Positions 7,888-16,426 of a DNA stretch of 51,410 nt are shown here, piece after piece. Made by a program: the position numbers and the translations under genes. The stretch's first letter is position 1; every line of letters starts with the position of its first letter. The DNA is taken from the NCBI GenBank assembly GCA_944320955.1, contig CALUJL010000001.1, forward strand, positions 1 through 51,410, written 5' to 3'. Source of the DNA: an uncultured Bacteroidaceae bacterium (GTDB lineage Bacteria; Bacteroidota; Bacteroidia; Bacteroidales; Bacteroidaceae). The notes beneath the pieces are model-generated. The model did not search any database. It had not been told where the DNA came from and was given only the letters and a program-made list of their open reading frames with translations.

Positions 7888-8072
7888 AAGCAGACCGTGC
7901 GGGCGCTTCGGGTCGCAGACTGACGAGTAAAATGGAATTTTCAGGACATAAAAATGTTGCGACTTATGGAAAAAGAGCGAAGAGTGCCGGTCGTTTCTGA
8001 CCGAAGTGTTTTCCCCGATTTTCGTTGCGGGCAGGAAAACCCGGTATCGGCTGCGCCGAAAGGAGGCCGGCC

Positions 8073-8750
8073 ATGAGCGAGACATCCGCATTGGTGCCGG
8101 AACAAAAGGCCGGCGGATGGACGCCCAAAGAGGGCGAACGCTTCATCCCCGACGGGATGAATGCGTTCCAGCGGAACACGAAGCGCGTAGCAGACTGTCT
8201 GATGGCCTTGGTGGCCCTGGTCGTCTTCTCGCCGCTGTTCCTTGTCTGCTATCTGGCTGTCCGGCGCGAAGACGGCGGTCCGGCCATTTTCAGGCAGGAG
8301 CGTATCGGGCGGTTCGGGCGTCCTTTTTATATTTACAAGTTCCGCAGCATGAAGCTGGATGCGGAAAAAGCAGGCCCTGCCTTATATAAAAGCGGAAAGG
8401 ACGACCGCCTGACGCGGGTGGGGAAGTTCCTGCGCGAGCATCATCTGGACGAATTGCCCCAGTTGTGGAACGTCTTTGTGGGCGACATGGCCTTCATCGG
8501 CCCGCGGCCGGAGCGCAAGTTCTATATCGACCAGATCATGGAGCACGATCCCCGCTACCGTTTCCTCTACCAGATACGCCCCGGGGTGACGTCGTATGCC
8601 ACGCTCTACAACGGGTACACCGACACGATGGAGAAAATGTTGCGCCGCCTGCGCTACGACCTGTTCTATCTGGAGCACCGTTCCTGGTGGTTCGACTTCA
8701 AGATCCTGCTCCAAACGTTTCTGAATATCGTACACGGAAAAAAGTTCTGA
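8073..8750 (+). CDS. Polysaccharide-initiating sugar transferase (phosphoglycosyl transferase)
   Basis: A 225-residue member of the bacterial sugar transferase family (WcaJ/PglC type). These enzymes place the first phospho-sugar of a repeat unit on undecaprenyl phosphate. A hydrophobic re-entrant helix (about 41-63) anchors it in the inner membrane. Family motifs follow in order: IFRQERIGRFGRPFYIYKFRSM, LREHHLDELPQLWNV with the catalytic Asp126-Glu127 pair, FIGPRPE and RPGVTSYA. The start at 8073 is chosen over 8025 because AAAGGAGG lies 6 bp upstream. The gene is an orphan, with no glycosyltransferase, flippase or polymerase nearby. The only visible promoter upstream is the invertible one, so expression is inferred to be phase-variable. 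The 185-bp stretch between cassette and start holds only a small hairpin (CGGTC/GACCG near 7988-8003). Confidence 0.92.
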   Translation: MSETSALVPEQKAGGWTPKEGERFIPDGMNAFQRNTKRVADCLMALVALVVFSPLFLVCYLAVRREDGGPAIFRQERIGRFGRPFYIYKFRSMKLDAEKAGPALYKSGKDDRLTRVGKFLREHHLDELPQLWNVFVGDMAFIGPRPERKFYIDQIMEHDPRYRFLYQIRPGVTSYATLYNGYTDTMEKMLRRLRYDLFYLEHRSWWFDFKILLQTFLNIVHGKKF

Positions 8751-8755
8751 GCCTT

Positions 8756-8953
8756 ATGAATCCATTGTCTATGGCCGTCGTGGCCCTGGTGTTGGCCGCA
8801 GTGGCCGGATTGCTCTATTGGGCCTTTCTGCGCAAAGGGGGCCGTTCGCCGGAAGAAGACCCCACGTATCGTAACGGGCGGGGAGAGCATCTCTACTACG
8901 ACCGCAAGTCGATCCGCTGGCGCGAGGAGCATCCCGGCGGGCCGCAGCCTTGA
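8756..8953 (+). CDS. Small single-span membrane protein
   Basis: A 65-residue frame begins 5 bp after the sugar transferase stop. It starts MNPLSMAVVALVLAAVAGLLYW, a clear N-terminal membrane helix. A short, charged cytoplasmic-type tail follows (PEEDPTYRNGRGEHLYYDRK). Spacing suggests translational coupling with the sugar transferase. I do not recognise a family. It could be an accessory of the transferase or an unrelated small inner-membrane protein. Confidence 0.6.
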   Translation: MNPLSMAVVALVLAAVAGLLYWAFLRKGGRSPEEDPTYRNGRGEHLYYDRKSIRWREEHPGGPQP

Positions 8954-8989
8954 GCGGCGGGAGGCCCCGGCGCTCCCGCCACAAAATTC

Positions 8990-9080
8990 CGGCAGGGGTT
9001 TCTGGAAAAAGTCCTTCCGCTTTTTCCAGAAACCCCTGCCGCTTTTTCCCCATTCCCCTGCATGGATAATTCCGCCGGGG
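8990..9080. repeat. 22-bp palindromic array with a 21-bp stem (probable terminator)
   Basis: Positions 8991-9011 and 9020-9040 form a perfect 21-bp stem around an 8-nt loop (TCCTTCCG), followed by GCTTTTTCCCC. The centre GGAAAAAG-loop-CTTTTTCC is the dispersed repeat unit. Further units follow at 9037 (CTGCCGCTTTTTCC) and 9059 (CTGCATGG...), again 22 bp apart. It probably terminates the sugar transferase transcript. Confidence 0.75.
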
Positions 9081-9197
9081 CGCTTATACTTTGTTAAAAA
9101 GCAGAGGGCGGCGATGGGGGTGCGCCTTTTTTTTGCCACTTTTGTAGTGGTTTTGCAAAACGCATTTCCCCTGTTCTCCATTTTATATCATAAGTCC

Positions 9198-11327
9198 ATG
9201 ACCTCAGACACTCCTCATACCGATGCCGCCCTAAGGGAAGGGAATCCCTTCTTCACCCGCTGGACTACGCCGCATGCGACGGTCCCGTTCGGCGAGATAC
9301 GGGTGGAGGACTTTGCGCCTGCAGTGGTCGAAGGCATCCGCCGGCACAGGGCAGAAATAGACCGCATCGTGGAAGATACGGCCGAGCCCACGTTTGAAAA
9401 TACGATACTCCCCCTGGAATGCTCCGGCAGAATGCTGGAAAAAGTCTATACCGTGCTCGAAAATCTGCTCAGCGCCGAGTCGACCGACGAGCTGCAGCAA
9501 GTGGCCGAAGAGCTGACGCCCGTCGTCACCGACCACTACAACGACGTGGCGCTCCATGCCGGACTCTTCCGCCGCGTGAAGGCCGTCTACGAGCGCGAAC
9601 AGCTCCATCCCGCGCTTCAGGGCGAGGAGCGCAAACTCCTGGACGAGACGTATGACGGATTCGTGCGCCACGGGGCCAATCTGGACGCGGAAAAGCAGGC
9701 CGAATACCGCCGTCTCTCGAAAGAACTGGGCCTGCTCTCCCTGCAATACGGCCAGAACGTGCTGAAGGAGACAGCCGCCTACCGCCTGCACCTTACGGAG
9801 GAATCCGACATGGAGGGAATGCCCGACACCGTGCGCTCCGCCGCCGCCATGGAGGCGCGGCATGGAGGCGAGGGGGAGGGCTGGACTTTCACGCTGCAGG
9901 CCCCGAGTTACGGCCCCTTCATGAAGTACTGCCGCCGGCGCGGGCTGCGGCAGAAGATGTACGAGGCCTACAATTCCCGCTGCGCCCTGCCGGGCAAGCA
10001 CTGCAACTACGCTCCCGCCGTGCGGATAGCCGACCTCAAGCGGCGGCTGGCTGCACTGGAAGGCTACGGGGACTATGCCGACTATGTACTCTGCCGCCGC
10101 ATGGCGGAAGACAAGACGCATGTCTACCGCCTGCTCGACGACCTGTTGCGGGCCTATCGCCCCACGGCCGAAGAAGAAGTGGAAGCCGTGGAAGCCGTGG
10201 CCCGCGGGAAGGACGGAATTGCTGCCGAAGACTTCCGCCCCTGGGACTTTGCCTATTATGCCAATATCCTGAAGGAGCGCGACTATGCCCTCAACGACGA
10301 ATTGCTCCGCCCCTACCTGCAGTTGGAGAACGTGATAGAGGGCGTCTTCGGGTTGGCCACACGGTTGTACGGCATTCACTTCGAGGCCAATCGGGATATC
10401 CCCGTGTATCATCCGGATGTGACGGCCTACGACGTGACCGACGGCGACGGCCGTTTCCTCGGCGTGCTCTACACCGATTTCTTCCCCCGCCCCGGAAAGC
10501 GCCCGGGGGCATGGATGACGGAATACAAGGCCCAGTGGCACGAGGCCGACGGCACGGACAGCCGGCCGCATGTCTCGCTGGTCATGAACTTCACCAAGCC
10601 CACTCCCGACCATCCGGCGCTCCTGACGCTGGGCGAGGTGGAGACGTTTCTCCACGAGTTCGGCCATTCGCTTCACGGCTTGTTTGCCGACACGCGCTTT
10701 GCCTCGCTGAGCGGGACCAATGTCTACTGGGACTTCGTGGAGCTTCCCTCGCAGTTTATGGAAAACTATGCCGTGCAGAAAGAATTCCTCCGCACCTTTG
10801 CCCGCCACTACCGCACGGGCGAGCTCTTGCCCGACGAACTGATAGACAAGATAGTACGTGCCCGCAACTTCAACGTGGCCTACGCCTGCCTCCGCCAGCT
10901 GAGCTTCGGGATGCTCGACATGGCCTGGTTTACGCTGAAGGAGCCTCTGGCCTCGGGCAGCGAAGACTATGCGGAACTGTCCGCGACGGTATGCCGTTTC
11001 GAGCAGAAAGCCATGGAGCCCACCCGTCTCTTGCCGCAGGAAGAGGACGCGGGGTGCATGAGCGTGCAGTTCTCCCACATCTTCGCGGGCGGATATTCGG
11101 CCGGATATTACAGTTACAAATGGGCGGAAGTGCTCGATGCCGATGCCTTCGCCCTGTTCCGGGAGAGGGGCATTTTCGACCGTGCCACGGCCGAATCGTT
11201 CCGCCGCAACGTGCTTTCGCGCGGCGGGACGGAGCACCCCATGACCCTTTACAAGCGTTTCCGCGGACAGGAGCCTACCATCGACGCCCTGCTCCGGCGC
11301 AACGGAATAAAACGGCCCGAAGCATGA
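9198..11327 (+). CDS. dcp: M3 family metallopeptidase, peptidyl-dipeptidase Dcp type
   Basis: A 709-residue zinc oligopeptidase of the thimet/Dcp family, degrading short peptides. The zinc motif HEFGHSLH places ligands at His486 and His490 and the catalytic Glu at 487. Other family stretches are ENTILPLE near the N-terminus, ISVQFSHIFAGGYSAGYYSYKWAE-like sequence (here SVQFSHIFAGGYS) and the C-terminal FRGQEP. An in-frame ATG at 9114 would add 28 hydrophobic residues. The start at 9198 (MTSDTPHTDAAL) is preferred because it fits cytoplasmic family members, but a signal-peptide form cannot be excluded. The stop overlaps the next start (ATGA). Confidence 0.92.
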   Translation: MTSDTPHTDAALREGNPFFTRWTTPHATVPFGEIRVEDFAPAVVEGIRRHRAEIDRIVEDTAEPTFENTILPLECSGRMLEKVYTVLENLLSAESTDELQQVAEELTPVVTDHYNDVALHAGLFRRVKAVYEREQLHPALQGEERKLLDETYDGFVRHGANLDAEKQAEYRRLSKELGLLSLQYGQNVLKETAAYRLHLTEESDMEGMPDTVRSAAAMEARHGGEGEGWTFTLQAPSYGPFMKYCRRRGLRQKMYEAYNSRCALPGKHCNYAPAVRIADLKRRLAALEGYGDYADYVLCRRMAEDKTHVYRLLDDLLRAYRPTAEEEVEAVEAVARGKDGIAAEDFRPWDFAYYANILKERDYALNDELLRPYLQLENVIEGVFGLATRLYGIHFEANRDIPVYHPDVTAYDVTDGDGRFLGVLYTDFFPRPGKRPGAWMTEYKAQWHEADGTDSRPHVSLVMNFTKPTPDHPALLTLGEVETFLHEFGHSLHGLFADTRFASLSGTNVYWDFVELPSQFMENYAVQKEFLRTFARHYRTGELLPDELIDKIVRARNFNVAYACLRQLSFGMLDMAWFTLKEPLASGSEDYAELSATVCRFEQKAMEPTRLLPQEEDAGCMSVQFSHIFAGGYSAGYYSYKWAEVLDADAFALFRERGIFDRATAESFRRNVLSRGGTEHPMTLYKRFRGQEPTIDALLRRNGIKRPEA

Positions 11328-11836
11328 AGCGAGGAATTGCCCATACGATTTCAGCCGCGGGCAGTGCCGCCCTGCGCTTTGTGGCGTTGCTGGCCTGCAT
11401 GGCCTGCCTGCTGCCCCTCGGTGGATGCAACGACGAGGACGACGTGAACGAGATATTCACCGGGAAAACCTGGAAACTTACCTACATAGGCAGCACCGAC
11501 GACTGGACGGACCTGAGCACGGGAGTGAACCTCAACGACTATCATGAAGAAAAACGCCCCGTGCGGGCCTATACCGTCATCTTCTACGAGGGCAGCGTCC
11601 GTATTACGGGAGGGGAAAACACCGTATGGACCGGCACCTGGTGGGCCGACGGGGAGAACAATACGTTCCACATCGATATCAGCGAGAAGCAGGGCGAAGG
11701 CTCCACGGCCAATGAGCGGACTTTCCTGCAGGCAGTGGCGGAAGCCTGTTATTACCGGGGCAGTTCCGTATTGCTCCGCTTGTTCGACAGCGAACGCTCG
11801 GGCTTCGTGCAATTCAGCCCTTTGGGAAACAACTGA
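11324..11836 (+). CDS. Small lipoprotein (DUF4847-like)
   Basis: A 170-residue protein with a long signal peptide and lipobox PLGGC (Cys35), so probably a lipoprotein. The mature part has the stretch FTGKTWKLTYI, then a beta-rich domain (YTVIFYEGSVRITG, TVWTGTWWADGENNTFHIDI) resembling a small lipocalin-like barrel. It looks like a Bacteroidales family I recall as DUF4847; that label is from memory. Its ATG overlaps the dcp stop by 4 bp, so it is translationally coupled. Function unknown. Confidence 0.8.
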   Translation: MKRGIAHTISAAGSAALRFVALLACMACLLPLGGCNDEDDVNEIFTGKTWKLTYIGSTDDWTDLSTGVNLNDYHEEKRPVRAYTVIFYEGSVRITGGENTVWTGTWWADGENNTFHIDISEKQGEGSTANERTFLQAVAEACYYRGSSVLLRLFDSERSGFVQFSPLGNN

Positions 11837-11876
11837 CAGCCTACCCCTTCTTCTTTAAACCGGAAAGACAAAAAGC

Positions 11877-12338
11877 ATGGAAGACAACAAGCAGAGCATA
11901 CTGGACGAGCGGTATATGCGCATGGCCGGCATCTGGGCCGAAAATTCCTATTGCCGCCGCCGCAAGGTTGGGGCGCTCATCGTGAAGGATAAGATGATTA
12001 TTTCTGACGGATACAACGGAACCCCCTCCGGATTCGAGAACGTGTGCGAAGACGAGGAGGGCCTCACGAAGCCCTATGTGCTGCATGCCGAGGCCAATGC
12101 CATCACGAAAATAGCGCGTTCCAACAACAGCAGCGACGGAGCCACGCTGTACGTGACCGCCTCGCCCTGCATCGAGTGTGCCAAACTCATCATACAGGCC
12201 GGCATAAAGCGCGTAGTGTATGGCGAGAAATACCGGCTGGAGGACGGGTTGAACCTGCTCTCCCGGGCGGGAATAGAGTGCGTCTTCCTGCAGAAAAGCG
12301 AAACGAAAGAAAACACCGACGACAGACATGACCAATAA
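11877..12338 (+). CDS. Deoxycytidylate (dCMP) deaminase
   Basis: A 153-residue zinc deaminase that makes dUMP for thymidylate synthesis. Zinc site: HAEANA (His70, Glu72) and SPCIECAK (Cys98, Cys101). The N-terminal CRRRKVGALIV and SDGYNGTPSGFENVCE stretches are diagnostic of the dCMP deaminase (ComEB/Dcd) subgroup rather than cytidine deaminase. It begins 40 bp after the lipoprotein and overlaps the next gene by 11 bp, so it is part of one operon. Confidence 0.93.
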   Translation: MEDNKQSILDERYMRMAGIWAENSYCRRRKVGALIVKDKMIISDGYNGTPSGFENVCEDEEGLTKPYVLHAEANAITKIARSNNSSDGATLYVTASPCIECAKLIIQAGIKRVVYGEKYRLEDGLNLLSRAGIECVFLQKSETKENTDDRHDQ

Positions 12339-14034
12339 AAATTCGCGTCTCACTCCGATCATCATAGCCGTAAGCGTAGTGGCAGGCATACTGATCGGGA
12401 CATTCTATACCGAACATTTCTCCGGAAACCGGCTGGGCATCATCAACAGCTCTTCCAACAAACTGAATGCGCTGCTGCGCATCATCAACGATCAGTATAT
12501 GGACGAGGTGCCCATGGACAGCATCGTGGAGGAAGCCATGCCGCTGATTCTGGAAGAACTCGACCCGCACTCGAAGTATATCCCGGCAAAAGACGTGGCC
12601 GCGGTCAACTCCGAATTGGAAGGGAAGTTCAGCGGAGTGGGACTGATCTTCCAGATCAACCGCGATACGATAGTCATCAACAAGGTCGTGACAGGCGGGC
12701 CGTCGGAAAAGGTGGGCCTGCTTCCGGGCGACCGCATCCTGAAAGTCGACGGGCAGCCTTTCACCGGAAAGAAAATCGACAGCGAATACGCCACCAGCCA
12801 CCTGCGGGGCGAAAAAGGCTCGAAGGTCAAACTGACCGTCAAGCGCTACGGCCACGAAGAACCCCTCGACTTCACCATCACGCGGGGCGACGTGCCGGTC
12901 AGCAGCGTGAAGGCGGCTTATATGTTCGACAGCCAGACGGGCTACATCCGCATCGAGAATTTCGGACGGACCACCCACATGGAGATGCTCAATGCCTTGG
13001 CCATTCTTTCTCATAAGGGGATGAAAGGCGTAATCATCGACCTGCGCGGAAATATGGGAGGAATCTTTGAGACGGCGGTGCTGATGGCCAACGAGTTTCT
13101 CTCGCGCGGGCAACTCATAGTCTATGCCGAGGGGCGGAAATACCCCCGCGAGGACAAGCGGGCCAACGGGAACGGAAGTTTCCAGAAGCTGCCCCTTGTG
13201 GTATTGGTCGATGAGTATTCGGCCTCTTCCTCCGAGATATTTGCCGGAGCCATACAGGACAATGACCGCGGACTGGTCGTGGGGCGCCGCACGTTCGGCA
13301 AGGGACTGGTGCAGCAGCCCATCGAGTTTAGCGACGGATCGGCCATCCGCCTGACCATTGCGCGCTACTATACCGCGGCAGGGCGCTGCATACAGCGTCC
13401 TTACAACCGGGGATACGACGAAAACTACGAGTTGGACATCCTGAACCGCTACAACCGTGGCGAATTCAGCCATAGGGACAGCATCCATCTCAATACGGAG
13501 AAGCCGTTTTATACTACCCGCCTGCACCGTCCGGTCTACGAGGCCAGCGGAATCATGCCGGACATTTTCGTGCCGCTCGATACGCTGGGCTACACTTCCT
13601 GGCTGCTGGCCGTGCGCAACCTCTACCTTCCGGAGCAATTCTGCTTCAACTATATCGATACGCATCGGGGCGAGTTGCAGGAATACAGCGACATTGAGGA
13701 CCTGACGGCTTATCTGAAGAAGGAACGCATTGTCGAGAAGTTTGCTTCTTATGCCAATTCCCACGGAGTGAAGCGGAGAAATCTGATGATCCGCAAGTCC
13801 TATGGCGTGATAGAGGAGCGTCTGTTTGCCAATATCATCTACACGCTGCTGGGCGAGAGCTCCATGTACCAATACCTCAATGAGCATGATGACACGGTGA
13901 TTGCCGCGGCGGAACTGGTACGGGAGGGGAAGACCTATCCGCAGGCGCCGGAAGAGGAAGATTCTCCCGGCCGGAAGGAGAAGAAAGGGGCATTGCAGCC
14001 GGACGCAAGGGCTGCATCCGGCTCCGGCAAGTAG
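12328..14034 (+). CDS. Carboxy-terminal processing protease (S41, CtpA type)
   Basis: A 568-residue periplasmic serine protease. An N-terminal membrane anchor (IIIAVSVVAGILIGTFY) is followed by a PDZ domain (FSGVGLIFQ ... VSEKVGLLPGDRILKVDG-like). The S41 catalytic core has VIIDLRGNMGG, SASSSEIFAGAIQD with the nucleophilic Ser, and TFGKGLVQ with the general-base Lys. A long C-terminal extension (about 400-568), rich in charged helices, is common in Bacteroidetes members. It probably trims envelope proteins. The gene overlaps dCMP deaminase by 11 bp in another frame. The convergent patatin gene ends 46 bp downstream, with no clear terminator between them. Confidence 0.93.
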   Translation: MTNKNSRLTPIIIAVSVVAGILIGTFYTEHFSGNRLGIINSSSNKLNALLRIINDQYMDEVPMDSIVEEAMPLILEELDPHSKYIPAKDVAAVNSELEGKFSGVGLIFQINRDTIVINKVVTGGPSEKVGLLPGDRILKVDGQPFTGKKIDSEYATSHLRGEKGSKVKLTVKRYGHEEPLDFTITRGDVPVSSVKAAYMFDSQTGYIRIENFGRTTHMEMLNALAILSHKGMKGVIIDLRGNMGGIFETAVLMANEFLSRGQLIVYAEGRKYPREDKRANGNGSFQKLPLVVLVDEYSASSSEIFAGAIQDNDRGLVVGRRTFGKGLVQQPIEFSDGSAIRLTIARYYTAAGRCIQRPYNRGYDENYELDILNRYNRGEFSHRDSIHLNTEKPFYTTRLHRPVYEASGIMPDIFVPLDTLGYTSWLLAVRNLYLPEQFCFNYIDTHRGELQEYSDIEDLTAYLKKERIVEKFASYANSHGVKRRNLMIRKSYGVIEERLFANIIYTLLGESSMYQYLNEHDDTVIAAAELVREGKTYPQAPEEEDSPGRKEKKGALQPDARAASGSGK

Positions 14035-14080
14035 CTTGTGCTGTCGTGTGGAGCGGGAGCGGGGGATTGTTTTTCCCGCT

Positions 14081-16363
14081 TCAGAAGTAGAAACCAAGAT
14101 TGAGCGAGAATGCCACTTTCTTCGTGTGGTTGCTGTATTCCGAGGAGAGGCTGGCCGGGCCGAAGGGAGTGCGCAGGCTGTATTTCAGGCTGAAGCCGTA
14201 GAGGCAGCGCCCGTCCCAATAGTGGGCTAGGCTGGGGCTGTTCATGGCTATGCTTGCCCCGAGGCTGAAGTAGTGGACCGTCCCGAGGAGGTATCGGGCC
14301 TTTATGCCGGCAATGGAGAGCATGTCGTCGGCCAGTTCCAGGTTGCAGATTCCGTAGAAAGGCAACTGCTGGGGGAGGAAACGGCCGCGGGAGTCGCAGC
14401 CCAAGGTGTTCTGTTGCGAGTAGGGGATGCTGTTGTCTCCTCTTATCAGGCGGGCATGGACCGACGGGAGCAGGCAGAACCGGGGAGAAAGGCTGAGCGC
14501 GGCTTCCCATGAGGACTGCAGGGTGAAGAACGGCCGCCCGCCCCGGTATTTGGCAAAGTTGTCCGTTATCAGGGCATAGCTCGTGAGCATTTGCAATCCG
14601 TGCGTGGGGAAATAGGCATCGTCCCAGCTGTTCATGTGGAGATCTGCGAAGTAACTGATCAAGCGCTCATTCTCGGCTTGCGAAATGTCGGAATATTCGG
14701 ATTTTATGTTGGAGAGAAAGTTGCTGTAGTTGAGAAATTCGCAGCGGAGTCCGGCCACAAACCGGAGTCCGTGGTAGTCGCTTGTCGAGAAGAAGGCTTC
14801 CATCGTGTGTTGGCGGTACGTCGCATTGTAATAGCGCTTCCCTTCCCGGTGTACATTGATGTCGTTGTAGGAAAAACGGTAGAGCAGGCTGCTTTCCAAT
14901 ATGCCTCGCCGGCTCATTTTGCGGCTGTACCCGATTTCGCCCACCGAGCGTTTCCCGAGCCGTGCCGTCAGGGAGAGCACCGAGGGGCGCTTCCCTTTCA
15001 GGTTGGCCGTGAGGTTGAGCAAAATGCTGGCCAGCTCTTCATTGTCGAACCGGGCGCCGAGATTGATGTCCACCATTTGTTTCTGCTCGGGCATGAAGTA
15101 GAGCGTGTAGAATCCGTCGGCCTGCCGGGAGAGGCGGAAGCTGACCCACTCGTAATTGTAGTGGCTGCACAGCAGGTCCATGGCCTGTTCGATTTGGCGC
15201 ACGGTGGTATAGTTGTTTTCCTGCAGGCCGCACCGTTTCATGAGCCAGGCTTCTTCCTTGGGCGACATGTCGGGGATGACGATTCGGGCGATGGCCACTT
15301 TCCGCTCCGGCGAGAAACTCCGGTAGGGGCGTTGTGGCGGTATGGACAGGAGCCCGGTGCTGTCTTGCAAGCCTGCCGGGCCGGCAAAGCTCTGTTCTCT
15401 GAGCGATATGGCCCGCAGGGCAATCCATTCTTTCTCGGCCGCCTCCCGTCCGTTGCGGATCAGGCTGTCTATGGCGCTCGTGGTGAAGCTGGTGGCCCCG
15501 AATCCTTCTACGTCGACTTGTATATGGACATCGGTCTGCCGCACGTTTGCATCGTATTTTTCCACTCCCATGAGGCTGATGATCTGCCCCAGTATGTCGC
15601 CGGCATTTCTGAGCGTACTGTCGTTTTTCAGATTGTTCTGCACGTCTACGCCGATTACGATGTCGGCCCCCATGGCGCGTACCACGTCGACCGGATAATT
15701 GTTGACCATCCCTCCGTCTATCAGCACCATCCCGTTTTCCCGGATGGGGGAGAATACCCCGGGGACGGCCATGCTTGCCCGCATGGCTGTGGCCAGGACT
15801 CCGCTCTTCAGCACCACTTCTTTCCCCGTCACGATGTCTTGTGCGACGCAGGCAAAGGGTATCGGCAGCTGGCTGAAGTCGATGGAGTCATGATAGCCTA
15901 TGGTCAGTGCGGAAAACGTGTTCTGGATATTGTGTCCCCGTATGAGTCCTCCGCCCAGCACTTCATCTTTCGGGTCTTTCCCGAAGGAACGTGATATCAA
16001 GTACTTCTCCGCTTTGTTGCGCTCCTGCGTGTCTTGGGCCTGGAGGCGCTTCTTGTCGCTCAGCAGGAAGCTCCAGTCTATTTTGCGCACGATGCTGTCC
16101 AGCTGATTGGCTGTATAGCCTATCGAGTAGAGGCCTCCGATGATGCTGCCCATGCTGGTCCCGGCTATGTAGTCGATGGGGATGCCGGCTTTTTCCAGTA
16201 CTTTCAGTACGCCTATATGGGCCGTTCCCTTGGCTCCGCCCCCGCAGAGTACGAGGCCGACCTTGGGCCGGGTCCGGGGACGGGGCTCGGGGAGGGCTGC
16301 CTCTGCCGCAAGGGGCGGGAGGATGGTGGTGCAGAGAGCCAGTATGAGCAGGAGTCTTCGCAT
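14081..16363 (-). CDS. Patatin-like phospholipase with C-terminal outer-membrane barrel
   Basis: A 760-residue secreted protein. A signal peptide (MRRLLLILALCTTILPPLAAEA) precedes a patatin domain with oxyanion motif CGGGAKG, nucleophile Ser70 in GTSMG and the dyad Asp216 in IDGG. A POTRA-like segment (about 320-400) is followed by a region of amphipathic beta strands ending in FSLNLGFYF. A terminal aromatic Phe is typical of outer-membrane barrels. This is the RssA/PlpD-like layout common in Bacteroidetes. It presumably hydrolyses phospholipid at the outer membrane; the substrate is unknown. The ABC-F gene lies 63 bp upstream on the same strand. Confidence 0.9.
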   Translation of the reverse strand: MRRLLLILALCTTILPPLAAEAALPEPRPRTRPKVGLVLCGGGAKGTAHIGVLKVLEKAGIPIDYIAGTSMGSIIGGLYSIGYTANQLDSIVRKIDWSFLLSDKKRLQAQDTQERNKAEKYLISRSFGKDPKDEVLGGGLIRGHNIQNTFSALTIGYHDSIDFSQLPIPFACVAQDIVTGKEVVLKSGVLATAMRASMAVPGVFSPIRENGMVLIDGGMVNNYPVDVVRAMGADIVIGVDVQNNLKNDSTLRNAGDILGQIISLMGVEKYDANVRQTDVHIQVDVEGFGATSFTTSAIDSLIRNGREAAEKEWIALRAISLREQSFAGPAGLQDSTGLLSIPPQRPYRSFSPERKVAIARIVIPDMSPKEEAWLMKRCGLQENNYTTVRQIEQAMDLLCSHYNYEWVSFRLSRQADGFYTLYFMPEQKQMVDINLGARFDNEELASILLNLTANLKGKRPSVLSLTARLGKRSVGEIGYSRKMSRRGILESSLLYRFSYNDINVHREGKRYYNATYRQHTMEAFFSTSDYHGLRFVAGLRCEFLNYSNFLSNIKSEYSDISQAENERLISYFADLHMNSWDDAYFPTHGLQMLTSYALITDNFAKYRGGRPFFTLQSSWEAALSLSPRFCLLPSVHARLIRGDNSIPYSQQNTLGCDSRGRFLPQQLPFYGICNLELADDMLSIAGIKARYLLGTVHYFSLGASIAMNSPSLAHYWDGRCLYGFSLKYSLRTPFGPASLSSEYSNHTKKVAFSLNLGFYF

Positions 16364-16426
16364 GTGTGGGGTGGGGGAATAGGGGTTAAGGGGATGGGGA
16401 GGCTCAGGAAACGGGTGGAGGGGCGG

